A DNA stretch of 64,000 nucleotides, taken from assembly GCA_020250125.1 (NCBI GenBank), contig JADCEL010000009.1:28355-92354 (forward strand), in the 5' to 3' direction. The stretch comes from Rhodobacter sp. (GTDB taxonomy: Bacteria > Pseudomonadota > Alphaproteobacteria > Rhodobacterales > Rhodobacteraceae). The position numbers were made by a program, and so were the translations under genes. The notes under the pieces are model-generated. The model saw nothing but the letters and a program-made list of their open reading frames with translations. It did no database searches and was not told the origin of the DNA. Below, piece by piece: positions 47,014 through 55,412 of the stretch. Numbering within the stretch: position 1 is the first letter of the stretch; each line of letters starts with the position of its first letter.

Positions 47014-47768
47014 TGTTTGTCTCCTTTCGGCGAACCACCGATCCGCGTCAGCATCCCTCCGTCAACGCGCACCACTTCGCCGGTCACGAAGGCTGCGCGG
47101 CCCGACAGGAGAAAGACGATCACGTCGGCGACCTCTTGCGGCGTGCCGATCCGGCCAAGTGGATGCATCTGGCGAAGCTCCTGGCGCACTCCGTCGGAAT
47201 CGGGGGCCAGGGACAGGGCCCACTCCAGCATCGGTGTCGCCACGGCCCCCGGGGCGACCAGGTTGGCGCGCACCCCCTCGTCCGCGAAATCGACGGCAAT
47301 GCTGCGGGCCAGCCCCAGAAGCCCGTGCTTTGATGCCGTATAGGCCGCGACACCCCGTTGCGTTGCAAGGGACTGCACTGATCCTGTGAAGACATAGGCA
47401 CCACGCGACGCCCTCAGCAGCGGCAGCGTGGCCCTGGCCACCAGAAACGCACCCGTCAGATTGACGGCGATGACCTCGTCCCACACCTCCGAAGCTGTGT
47501 CGGCGGCGGTGCCATACCGCTGAATCCCGGCGCTGTGCGACACCCCGTCAAGGCCCCCAAGCTGCGCCGCAGCAATTTCAGCCGCCTTGCGGCAATCGGC
47601 CTCGCTGGCGACCGATCCGGCGAAGGGGATCACGCCCGGAACATCCGCCAGGGCCGCCAGCGCCGCCTTGTCCACATCCATGGCAATCACATCGTGCCCA
47701 TCGGCGGCCAGCATCCGCACAGTTGCCAAGCCGATACCACTTGCACCGCCCGTCACGAGATGTCGCAC
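47010..47768 (-). CDS. Short-chain dehydrogenase/reductase
   Basis: Classical SDR of about 252 residues: cofactor motif TGGASGIG, active-site Ser in FTGSVQSLAT, YTASKHG catalytic Tyr/Lys, and C-terminal VVRVDGGML. The GTG at 47768 is preferred: a very strong GGGGGGAGGGG lies just upstream, and the ATG at 47795 would fall inside the predicted -10 element. First gene of the seven-gene minus-strand operon; likely oxidises the sugar to the acid used by the dehydratase (inference). Confidence 0.88.
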   Translation of the reverse strand: MRHLVTGGASGIGLATVRMLAADGHDVIAMDVDKAALAALADVPGVIPFAGSVASEADCRKAAEIAAAQLGGLDGVSHSAGIQRYGTAADTASEVWDEVIAVNLTGAFLVARATLPLLRASRGAYVFTGSVQSLATQRGVAAYTASKHGLLGLARSIAVDFADEGVRANLVAPGAVATPMLEWALSLAPDSDGVRQELRQMHPLGRIGTPQEVADVIVFLLSGRAAFVTGEVVRVDGGMLTRIGGSPKGDKQ

Positions 47769-47793
47769 GATACCCCTCCCCCCTTTGATCCGC

Positions 47794-47822
47794 ATCATCT
47801 ACCATACCAGAGGTGCCGTCAA
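47794..47822 (-). promoter_or_regulatory. Promoter of the sugar ABC operon with internal operator
   Basis: Minus-strand TTGACG-N17-GATGAT, 26 bases from the SDR GTG start. The motif CTGGTATGGTAG (47799-47810) occupies the spacer and first -10 base, so a bound regulator would block RNA polymerase. Confidence 0.6.
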
Positions 47823-47901
47823 TATCACAAGAAACCGCCGCCTGAGCAGGAAAAAGGCAGTTAATCACAAGATAAAGCGCATTAAGTGCCCAAGTGGTAA
47901 C

Positions 47902-47930
47902 TTGACTGGTATGGTAGTGTGGGGTTAGCT
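47902..47930 (+). promoter_or_regulatory. Promoter of the GH38 operon with internal operator
   Basis: Plus-strand TTGACT-N17-TTAGCT, 29 bases from the GH38 start. The same CTGGTATGGTAG (47906-47917) begins in the -35 and runs into the spacer. It is the inverted twin of the site at 47799-47810. The -10 is weak, consistent with a regulated promoter. Confidence 0.55.
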
Positions 47931-47958
47931 GGACCTGAAGGCAGCAGTGGAGGACAGG

Positions 47959-50586
47959 ATGAAGGCGCACACACTTTACCTGGTGAGCCATACCCACACC
48001 GATTTCGGTTACACCGACTATGCAGGGACACTGTATCGCCTCCACCGCAAGATCATCGACCGCGCCATCGAGGTGTGCGAGGAAAACGCCCATCTTCCCG
48101 ACCCTGCCCGGTTCCGCTGGACCTGCGAGGTCTCGGAAATCACTCTGGACTGGCTGCGCCATGCAACTGCCGCGCAGATCGATCGCTTCCGCGCGCTGCA
48201 CGAGGCGGGGTTGATGGGCGTGGCCGCGATGCCTGTCCATTGGACGCCGCTCGTATCACCGGCCCTCGCCGAACGGTCGCTTGACCGGGTCCGCGCGCTT
48301 CGCAGCGAGTATGGCTTGACGGTCCGCACGGCCTGGCAATGCGACGTGAACGGCCTTGGTTGGTTCTGGACCGACCTTCTGCTTGATGCGGGCGTCGACC
48401 GTCTTGTCGTTGCCTCGAACCCCCACCGCGGCATCCCTGACCGGGTCGCGCCCCGGCTCTTTGACTGGCAGACGCCGACAGGGCGCAGCATGCCCACGCT
48501 GCATGGGTGGCATTATACCTATGGCACCAATGCCATGCGCCTGTCCGAGTACAGTCTGGACGGGGCGCAGGCCAACATCGACCGCATCATGGCGCGCCCC
48601 GGAGGAACGGCCGCCTGGCCGCATGATGTCATGCTGGCGCAAGTGACCAACAAGGCCTCACTTGATAACGGCTTTCCGACCGACAGCCTGAGCGATTTCG
48701 TCATCCGCTGGAACTCGGAAGGGCGCACGCCGCGGCTGGAGATCAAGACACTCGACCAGGCGATGGATGCTCTGCTTGATGCAGCGGGCCCCCTGGCCCA
48801 GCTTTCGGGCGATTGGCCCGACTACTGGGCGGATGGCGTCGCCTCGACCGCCTTCGAGACCAGCGTCGCCCGCGCGGGCGAGCGCCTTCTTCCGGTCACC
48901 GACATGCTTACCGCCCTTTGCAAAGAAAAGGACGATCCGGCGCAGATCGATGCCGTCCAGAGCATCTCGCTTTATGACGAACACACATGGGGCGCCTATT
49001 CCAGCGTTACAATGCCCGATGCGCCCTTCGCGCGATTCCAGTGGTCATGGAAGACCCACCGCGCCCATGACGGTTTTGCCGCCGCGCTCGAGGCATCCAC
49101 CCGTGCCGCACGGGCACGCGCCCGTGCCGTGACCGGTGGCCTGATCGAAAACGACCGGATGATCCGCCTTGGCGACGCTCCGTCGATCCCGATCGGGGAG
49201 CAAAGCTATTACGTCTTCAATCCCAGCCCCGTTGCGCGCCACCTGCGCTGGCCCGTTCCGCGCGATTACGGCGGTGCCTCGCCCGCATCGATCCTGCACG
49301 CCTGGCTGACCGAAGAATTCATGCCGGGCATGAACGTTCAGCGGCAGCGGCACTTGCCCTCGGCCACGCATGTGTTGGACGTGATCCTGCCTGCGTTCGG
49401 CGAGGCAGTCATTCGCCCGATCCCGGTCGCGGCAGATGCGGGCGGCCGGACGGGCGGGAACTGGATTGCCAATGACCGTTGGCGGCTTGAGATCAACCCG
49501 CAGACAGGCGCTGCGATGCGGCTGACAAATCTTGCCAAGGGGCATGACGTGCCGCTGGGGCCACATGGCCTTGGAAGCCTTCTTTATGAGGTGCCGGTTG
49601 ACGCCGGGAAGGGGCGGGCTGCGATTTTCGGGACCGGGGATGGCAACAGCGACTGGACGAGACTGGAGACAATCGTTTGGCCGGCGGCTTCCACAGGCTT
49701 CCGCCGCGCCCCGGCTGGCGAGGTCGCCCTTGGTGCGCCGCGCCTGACGCTGCTTGGCCCCGAGATCGACGTGTACCTGTCCTGGCCCCATGGCGACCGG
49801 GCCACGCTGACATGGCGCCTGCCGGTAGCGGGGGGCGGCATCGACCTGCGCACGACAATCCACAAGACCCGCGTCACCAGTCCCGAGTCCTTCTTCGTTG
49901 TCTTCTCGCTGGACGGAGGCTGTGCAAAGGTTGACCTTGATGTCGGTGACATGATCATCGACGCTGACGGGGTGTTGCCAGACGCCTGCCAGACATGGGT
50001 TGCCGTCCAGCGTCAAGCCACCGTCAGTACCAAGCAGGCGACACTGGTTGTCGCCACGCCGGACGCACCCCTTGTGCATCCGTTCGGCCCCCAGACTGAA
50101 GGCGCAGGCCGGCGTCTTCTTGACGATGGCGCACTGGGGTTCTGGGTCATCAACAACCATTGGGATGTCAACTTCGCAGCCAGCCAGTCTGGTGACATCG
50201 CGTTCCGCTTCCATCTTCTGCCCCTGTCCGCGCCTGACCGCCGCGCGGCAACCGCCTTTGCCCAGACCGCAACGACGCCCCCCGTCATTGTCCGGACCCA
50301 GGATGCGCCCGAACAGGCCCCCCGCATGGCCGTCGAACTGCGCTCTGAGGTGCCGCTTGACCTCCGGCTGCGCCCATTGGGCGAAAGCTCCATGATGGCG
50401 TCGGTGGTGAACGCCGGCCCAGAACCAGCGTCCTTCTCGCTGAGGCTGGGCGACATCTCTGTCAGGGATGCGGCGGTGGTTTCGGCCACAGGCGAAGAGC
50501 TGCCCGGGGATATCGGGCTTTCGCATGGAACTGTGACAGGACAAATCGCTGCGCGCAGCGTCCTGCGCCTCCGGCTGGAGCGGTAA
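47959..50586 (+). CDS. GH38-like alpha-mannosidase-type glycosidase (DUF5054-like)
   Basis: The 875-residue cytosolic protein has no signal peptide. The N-terminal catalytic barrel has the GH38 metal site HTHTDFGYTD (H11, H13, D15), a candidate nucleophile D129 in AWQCDVNG, and a later DEHTWG motif. A long beta-rich C-terminal region follows. Predicted to cleave an imported alpha-mannoside or similar glycoside. The ATG at 47959 is preceded by GGAGGACAGG; a GTG at 47947 is less likely. Divergent from the transporter operon. Confidence 0.8.
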   Translation: MKAHTLYLVSHTHTDFGYTDYAGTLYRLHRKIIDRAIEVCEENAHLPDPARFRWTCEVSEITLDWLRHATAAQIDRFRALHEAGLMGVAAMPVHWTPLVSPALAERSLDRVRALRSEYGLTVRTAWQCDVNGLGWFWTDLLLDAGVDRLVVASNPHRGIPDRVAPRLFDWQTPTGRSMPTLHGWHYTYGTNAMRLSEYSLDGAQANIDRIMARPGGTAAWPHDVMLAQVTNKASLDNGFPTDSLSDFVIRWNSEGRTPRLEIKTLDQAMDALLDAAGPLAQLSGDWPDYWADGVASTAFETSVARAGERLLPVTDMLTALCKEKDDPAQIDAVQSISLYDEHTWGAYSSVTMPDAPFARFQWSWKTHRAHDGFAAALEASTRAARARARAVTGGLIENDRMIRLGDAPSIPIGEQSYYVFNPSPVARHLRWPVPRDYGGASPASILHAWLTEEFMPGMNVQRQRHLPSATHVLDVILPAFGEAVIRPIPVAADAGGRTGGNWIANDRWRLEINPQTGAAMRLTNLAKGHDVPLGPHGLGSLLYEVPVDAGKGRAAIFGTGDGNSDWTRLETIVWPAASTGFRRAPAGEVALGAPRLTLLGPEIDVYLSWPHGDRATLTWRLPVAGGGIDLRTTIHKTRVTSPESFFVVFSLDGGCAKVDLDVGDMIIDADGVLPDACQTWVAVQRQATVSTKQATLVVATPDAPLVHPFGPQTEGAGRRLLDDGALGFWVINNHWDVNFAASQSGDIAFRFHLLPLSAPDRRAATAFAQTATTPPVIVRTQDAPEQAPRMAVELRSEVPLDLRLRPLGESSMMASVVNAGPEPASFSLRLGDISVRDAAVVSATGEELPGDIGLSHGTVTGQIAARSVLRLRLER

Positions 50587-50587
50587 G

Positions 50588-51328
50588 GTGGCCAGCGCTG
50601 CCACTGTCGTCACCGGCGCGGCGGGCGGGATTGGTTCGGCGATCGCCGCCCGCCTTGCAGGCGCGGGACGGCGGCTTGTGCTGATCGACCGCCGGCCGCC
50701 AGAGCTGCCCGCAGGGGCCGATGGCATATCGCTTGCATGCGACATAGCCGATCCGGCCTCGGTCGCCGCAGCCTTCCAGCATATCGGCCTTCGGGTGCAA
50801 TGCATCGACGGGCTGGTCAACGTTGCCGGTCGAAACCTGACGGCAAGTATCGAGGATATGCAGGTAGCTGACTGGCACGCGATGCTTGACGTCAACGTGG
50901 GTGGGATGCTTGCGATTGCTGACGCTGTGCTGCCGCTCATGGACACCGCTGCAAATCCCGTCATTGTCAATATGGCCTCGGTGGCCGGGTACATGGCCAG
51001 CGCCGACCATCCTGCCTACGTCGCAACCAAGGCCGGGGTCGAGGGCCTGTCCCAGGGCCTGTCACATCTGCTTGGGCCGCGTGGCATTCGCGTCCATACC
51101 GTTGCGCCGGGTTGGGTAGACACGGGGTTTACCCATGCGGCCACGGCCTCGCTTTCCGCTGCCGAGGCCGAGGCACTTTTGTCGCGAGCGGCCAATCAGC
51201 ATCTTCTGCGCCGCATTGCCCGGCCTGACGAGATCGCCGATGTCGTTCTCTGGCTTTTGTCACCAAAGGCAAGGTATTTGCACGGGACCACTCTTTTCGT
51301 GGATGGTGGCCTCATGAGGGTACACTGA
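50588..51328 (+). CDS. Short-chain dehydrogenase/reductase
   Basis: The 246-residue classical SDR has GAAGGIGSA cofactor motif, NVAG, active-site Ser in NMASVAGYMAS, YVATK with catalytic Tyr/Lys, and C-terminal LFVDGGL. GTG start one base after the GH38 stop codon, with GGAG upstream. Likely an oxidoreductase in the catabolic route of the sugar released by the glycosidase; substrate unknown. The stop overlaps the next ATG. Confidence 0.88.
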   Translation: MASAATVVTGAAGGIGSAIAARLAGAGRRLVLIDRRPPELPAGADGISLACDIADPASVAAAFQHIGLRVQCIDGLVNVAGRNLTASIEDMQVADWHAMLDVNVGGMLAIADAVLPLMDTAANPVIVNMASVAGYMASADHPAYVATKAGVEGLSQGLSHLLGPRGIRVHTVAPGWVDTGFTHAATASLSAAEAEALLSRAANQHLLRRIARPDEIADVVLWLLSPKARYLHGTTLFVDGGLMRVH

Positions 51329-51894
51329 TGTCTCGGATCGCTGTTTTCGGACCCGCCTCGGAACTGACAGAGGCCATCATCGATTGCCTGTCGCGGCAGG
51401 ACGGTCAGGTCGTCCGGGTTGCAACCGCCGCCGTCAACCCGCTTGCGCCCGCAAACGAAGATGCAATCGCAGCGGCCTTCGACGGTCTCGGGGCAATCAC
51501 GGGACTGGTTTGTGTCACCTTGGACCCCCGCAGCACCGCGACAGGACCTCTGTCATGGGCACGATGGACAGAAGCGTCGCGGGGCATCGCCACAATCGCC
51601 TTGCTCGGCCTTCGGCACGGTGGCCCGCTTGTCCAGCCGGGTGGCGCCATCGTCCTGGTTGCGGCACCGGGGCCATCCGATCCTGCCTCTGAGGCTGCGC
51701 ACGGCATCCTGCTTGGGCTTTCGCGCGGTGCAAGCGGCGGCTTTGCCGCACGGGGTATCCGAGTGAACCGGGTCGCCACGGATTTCACGCGGAATGCTGC
51801 CGATCAGGCCGAGGCGGTTGCCTTTCTTGTCTCTGATGCCGCGCGATTTGTGACAGGCGCCGACATCGGCAGAGGGCGCCAGGAGGAAAGGTGA
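51328..51894 (+). CDS. SDR-like protein lacking catalytic residues
   Basis: The 188-residue protein has a Rossmann-like outline but no TGxxxGxG motif (VFGPASELTEA instead). In the place of Y-x3-K it reads SEAAHGILLGLSRGASGGFA, so the catalytic Tyr and Lys are gone. The tail AVAFLVSDAARFVTGADIGRGR keeps the SDR C-terminal pattern. It is coupled by TGATG overlap to the intact SDR and to the next gene. It could be a regulatory or structural subunit, or an early stage of gene decay. Confidence 0.7.
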   Translation: MSRIAVFGPASELTEAIIDCLSRQDGQVVRVATAAVNPLAPANEDAIAAAFDGLGAITGLVCVTLDPRSTATGPLSWARWTEASRGIATIALLGLRHGGPLVQPGGAIVLVAAPGPSDPASEAAHGILLGLSRGASGGFAARGIRVNRVATDFTRNAADQAEAVAFLVSDAARFVTGADIGRGRQEER

Positions 51895-52293
51895 TGAACA
51901 GGACAGGCCCCAAGTCGTCTGTTGCCGGCGACCAGCACGACGCGGTCGGCGAAAGCCCCGTCTGGTCGGCGAAGACCGGCCTGTGGTCTGTCGGCATCAC
52001 GGGAAAGTCGATCAGGCGCCGCAGGTCGGGCGGTGCGACTGACAGTTGGCCGACCCCTGACCTGCCCACCGCCATCGCGCTCGGATCAGACGAGATGCCG
52101 GGGATCGTGGCTTTCGCCCACGGCGTTGCCACCGGGATGCCCGGGCGCGGGACGGGACCGCAGTTGTTGTGCCCCAAGACCGACCCCGAGATGCGCCTGA
52201 ACAAGGGCAATAGCAACCCTGAGGGGCGCTTCCGGGATTCTTGCCGACATCGCGGCAGGCCTGGCGGAACATCGCCACAAAGGTGACGCATGA
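51894..52293 (+). pseudogene. Truncated SMP-30/gluconolactonase gene joined to a foreign 3' end
   Basis: From ATG 51894 (after AGGAGGAAAG) the frame reads SMP-30-like AVGESPVWSAKTGLWSVGITGK, SWPTPDLPTAIAL, VAFAHGVATG and TDPEMRLNKGNSNPEGRF. It then loses homology and stops at 52286. Another frame over the last 60 bases reads GILADIAAGLAEHRHKGDA and ends in a TGA that overlaps the next start as ATGA, as a real operon gene would. An internal deletion has fused two genes. About two thirds of the lactonase is missing. Confidence 0.75.
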
Positions 52294-53279
52294 TTGTCAG
52301 AACCTGCAGCTGGGCTTATGGAAGCCTTGAAGTTCAAAGCCTGGGGGCAATGGCCGGGCCGATCCGGTTCCGCCTGTCCGATGGACGGGTGGTGCAGCCC
52401 ATGCAAATCGCACCCTGGGCCGATGAGCCCCGCGCCGGGGAGCTGCCCGGGATCCTGCGCCGGCTTCGCGGCGAATGGCCTTGTGTTCCTTTCGGGATCG
52501 CGCGTGCGCTTTCTCTGGCCGGCGATTGGGCCGGGATTGCTGCGGACCTGGCTGCCGGCCCGGTCGAGCCGCATGGCGCCTCGTCGAACGCTGAATGGGA
52601 CTTTGACAAGGCTGACACTGGTCTGACCCTGTCCTTTTCACCGGCCAACGGGCCCGTGCGGCGCATGTGGCGGCACATCCGACCCGATCCCAAGGCCCCC
52701 GCAGTAGACTTTGGCTTGACCGTCGAGGTGGATCGACCCTGTCGCATTCCCATCGGCCTTCATCCCGTCTTCGCCATACCTGAAGGCGGTGCGGTCCTTT
52801 CAGTGCCCGGTGCCAGGGAAGGCCTGATTTTTCCGGCAGAGGTCGAACCCGGTATCTCGCGTCTGGTTCCCGGGGGAAAGGTCACGGACCTTTCCGCAGC
52901 ACCCTGTGTCGACGGCACCAGTCTGGACCTCACGCAGCTTCCCCTGCCCTTCGCCACCGAGGAACTTGTGCAGCTTCATGCCCCGGGTGGCCGCGCTCTG
53001 CTGCGGCGCCGGGCAGAGGGGATCACCATCGCCCTGGACTGGAATGCAGCACACTTTCCCGACGTCGTGCTCTGGCTGTCAAACCGTGGCCGAACAGATT
53101 TTCCCTGGAACGGCCGGCACCTCGCCATCGGGATCGAGCCGGTCGCGGCAGCCTTCGATCTTGGCACATCCATCAGCGCGGGAGAAAACCCTTTCAACAC
53201 AAAGGGTCGGGCTACGGCAATCAGCCTGGAACCCGGCATCCCATTCGAAACCTGGTACCGCATTGCGGTGCTGGAGTAA
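52290..53279 (+). CDS. Aldose 1-epimerase-like (galactose mutarotase-fold) protein
   Basis: The 329-residue protein is predicted to have a mutarotase-type beta-sandwich. Supporting segments are the central IPIGLHPVFAIPEGGAVL with a His, the FPWNGRHLAIGIEPVAAAFD stretch and the C-terminal RATAISLEPGIPFETWYRI, a pattern of sugar mutarotases. Start at 52290 overlaps the TGA of the deleted upstream gene. It probably interconverts anomers of the sugar handled by the operon; substrate unknown. Last intact gene of the plus-strand arm. Confidence 0.7.
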   Translation: MIVRTCSWAYGSLEVQSLGAMAGPIRFRLSDGRVVQPMQIAPWADEPRAGELPGILRRLRGEWPCVPFGIARALSLAGDWAGIAADLAAGPVEPHGASSNAEWDFDKADTGLTLSFSPANGPVRRMWRHIRPDPKAPAVDFGLTVEVDRPCRIPIGLHPVFAIPEGGAVLSVPGAREGLIFPAEVEPGISRLVPGGKVTDLSAAPCVDGTSLDLTQLPLPFATEELVQLHAPGGRALLRRRAEGITIALDWNAAHFPDVVLWLSNRGRTDFPWNGRHLAIGIEPVAAAFDLGTSISAGENPFNTKGRATAISLEPGIPFETWYRIAVLE

Positions 53280-53349
53280 CGGCTGCGGCGGTCTTCAGCG
53301 CAAAAGTCGCATTCACAGTGCGCAACGCAAAGCCAAACCAGGAGAGAAT

Positions 53350-53868
53350 GGAAACCTGCCGCAGAAGGGCCGCAAGCTTTTGGTCCGCTTTGCCGGGCCG
53401 GGCGACCTGGTCGGCAAGATCGCCCGTCTTGACGGGGGCGAGCGCAGCAGCACCGCAACCGCGGTGACCGGGGTTGACGCGCTGACCTTGTCGCGCCGCG
53501 ACTGCCGCGCCATCGCCGCCCGGTTTCCCGATCTGCACGAGGCTGCCGTTGCCCACTCTGGGGCGCTTCTGCGTGGCACCATCGACCGGCTGGTCGGTCT
53601 CGCCCTACCAGCTTGGCGCCCGCTTTGCGCGCTTTGCCCCGCTGACCCTTCAGCAGAGGAACGGCGAGGGTCTTGGACCTTTCGAGACGCTCAGCCTGAA
53701 GGTCAACCAGACCACCTTGGTCTTCCGGTGGGTGCCAGCCGTCCAGAGCTGAACCGGATGCTGCAAGACCTGCGCGAACAGGACGCGCTGAAGCAGGACG
53801 GCCCGGGCTGGCACCGCAATGGTGCCGCGCTGCGCCTGATTGCAGAGCAACATAAGATATTTCAGTAA
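53350..53868 (+). pseudogene. Broken Crp/Fnr-family regulator gene
   Basis: Three frames must be stitched: GRKLLVRFAGPGDLVGKIAR through HSGALLRGTIDRLVG (end of the cNMP-fold domain and dimer helix); then YQLGARFARFAPLTLQQRNG and ETLSLKVNQTTL in another frame; then VGASRPELNRMLQDLREQDA (HTH region) back in the first frame. The N-terminal half of the effector domain is absent. Two opposite frameshifts plus 5' truncation mark it as dead. An intact relative lies 0.8 kb downstream. Confidence 0.75.
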
Positions 53869-53972
53869 CATGTACTGCTGTATCCCAGGGAACAGCCAGC
53901 GTCATGAACAAACTGCATAGTGATCTCATCAAGCCGGAAATGTTCCGGCAAAACCCGGACGGAGATCACGTC

Positions 53973-54284
53973 ATGTCCATCTTCCTTTACCGCGCAGTCG
54001 TCGCCAGGTCTGGCCTCAGGCAGACCGGCCCCAAGTCCGAGATGCAATTCGAGCAGGACATGTTCGAGACGATGGGCGTCCATCTGGCCCGCAAGACCCG
54101 CCGCGAGCGCCTTGTCCGCTTCACCGCCCGGTTTACTGCGGCCTGGACCAACCTGGTCGACCGCGTGACCCGTCCGGGCCATGGGAGGCAGGCACAGAAG
54201 GCCCTTCTGCAACGGCTTCAGGGGATGCCCAGCCACACGCTGAAGGACATCGGCGTCGCCCGCAACAATACCGGCCGGTTCTGA
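53973..54284 (+). CDS. Small basic protein with DUF1127-like C-terminus
   Basis: About 103 residues from the ATG at 53973 (CGGAGATCACGTC upstream); an ATG at 53904 would add 23 residues. Mostly helical and basic (RKTRRERLVRFTARFTAAW). The end reads LLQRLQGMPSHTLKDIGVARN, which resembles the L-x2-M-x4-L-x-DIG-x-R core of DUF1127 proteins, some of which bind RNA or tune phosphate and stress responses. It stands alone among pseudogenes. Function unknown. Confidence 0.55.
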   Translation: MSIFLYRAVVARSGLRQTGPKSEMQFEQDMFETMGVHLARKTRRERLVRFTARFTAAWTNLVDRVTRPGHGRQAQKALLQRLQGMPSHTLKDIGVARNNTGRF

Positions 54285-54680
54285 CACTGCAACGATTCTG
54301 GCAGGTTGGTCGAACTCGTTCCCACACAACCGGAAGCCAGGAAGAACTTGCAGGAAGCCGCCGGCCCGCGCAGCAGGGTGCCCGAGGCCATGGAAGGGAT
54401 TGAGTTCCGCAACGGCATCCGCCACCTTCAAGCCGCCGCCTGATCATGCGTCACCAACTTTGGGCCATAGCGCACGCAGGCGACCGTTGCAGCGGCTCTG
54501 CCGTTATTGATGCAAACTGGCGGAGTGAACGGGCCTGACCCCTTACCTTCCCCACTTAAGGGATTGACTTAGATGACACCGCCGGGACGCGAAGGCCCCT
54601 GAAACCGATCAAGCTGCCGATGCCTGATTGCACCACATGGCCATCAGCCGACATAAGGTCCGTCCCGAAAGGAGCGGAAC
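54285..54680. other. Non-coding stretch
   Basis: No gene supported. A short plus-strand frame ends EAMEGIEFRNGIRHLQAAA at about 54443 without a start or known family. Composition is mixed, with an AT-rich patch near 54540-54575. It may be scar DNA from earlier insertions. Confidence 0.4.
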
Positions 54681-55412
54681 CTACGGCCAGTCTCGATGAC
54701 TGTCGCTCTCGGCCAACCGGCGAAGGTGTTGCGCGTTGCAGTAGGTTTGCGTGCCTTCCCGTGTCAACGCACCTTCCGCAACCAGGTCTTGAAGCACACG
54801 GTTCACCTTTGGCCGGCTTGCTCCGAGCACAGCGGAAAGCTCGGCCTGGTTCAGCCCAGAGGGGATCAGAGCGCGTCCGGGCAGGATATCCCCATGGGTC
54901 TGGCGAATGGAAAAAAGAAAGAACCGAATGACCCGCAATCTCAGATCATAGAGCGCTATCGATTCCATCTGATAGTTTGTGTTCCTGAGCAGCTCACTGA
55001 GGTGACGGGCCACGGCAAGGGGTACATCTGCCCTCTCGCGGGCAATTCGAAGAAAGTCGGACCGGTCAATTACGATACCGGTGCTCCGCTCTATGGCAAA
55101 TGCATCTGCTGACCTTGGCCGTCCATCAATCACCGCCAACTCGCCGACCACGTCTCCGGGTGACAGGTGGCAGATCACAAGCTCGCGGCCATGCGGGGTT
55201 CCGATCGAAAGCCGAACGCGACCGGCGGTCAAGGCAACCATGTGATCGCCCTCATCGTCGCGGTGAAACAGAAAGGTTCCTTCAGGCCAGACACCGGAAC
55301 GGCTGACGGCAGCGATCTGGCCAAGGCTCTCGGCGTCGAGATCACTGAAAAAGGATATGGAACCGAGCGTCCGCTCGATGTTCGGGCGGTTCTTCCGTCG
55401 CTCTCCCGACAT
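54681..55412 (-). CDS. Crp/Fnr-family transcriptional regulator
   Basis: The 243-residue protein has an N-terminal cyclic-nucleotide-fold domain (FFSDLDAESLGQIAAVSRSG, FLFHRDDEGDHMVALTAGRV, LSPGDVVGELAVIDGRPRSA) and a C-terminal winged helix with NQAELSAVLGASRPKVNRVL. It lacks the N-terminal cysteine cluster of FNR, so it is not an Fe-S sensor. The start at 55412 (MSGERRKNRPNIERTLG) is chosen over an open upstream extension. Neighbours are mostly degraded, so its targets cannot be inferred. Confidence 0.88.
   Translation of the reverse strand: MSGERRKNRPNIERTLGSISFFSDLDAESLGQIAAVSRSGVWPEGTFLFHRDDEGDHMVALTAGRVRLSIGTPHGRELVICHLSPGDVVGELAVIDGRPRSADAFAIERSTGIVIDRSDFLRIARERADVPLAVARHLSELLRNTNYQMESIALYDLRLRVIRFFLFSIRQTHGDILPGRALIPSGLNQAELSAVLGASRPKVNRVLQDLVAEGALTREGTQTYCNAQHLRRLAESDSHRDWP

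Noticed and set aside
54285..54680. Insertion-sequence end in the gap after the DUF1127-like gene
   Set aside because: A short frame ending EFRNGIRHLQAAA hinted at a transposase tail, but no catalytic motif or terminal repeat could be matched.
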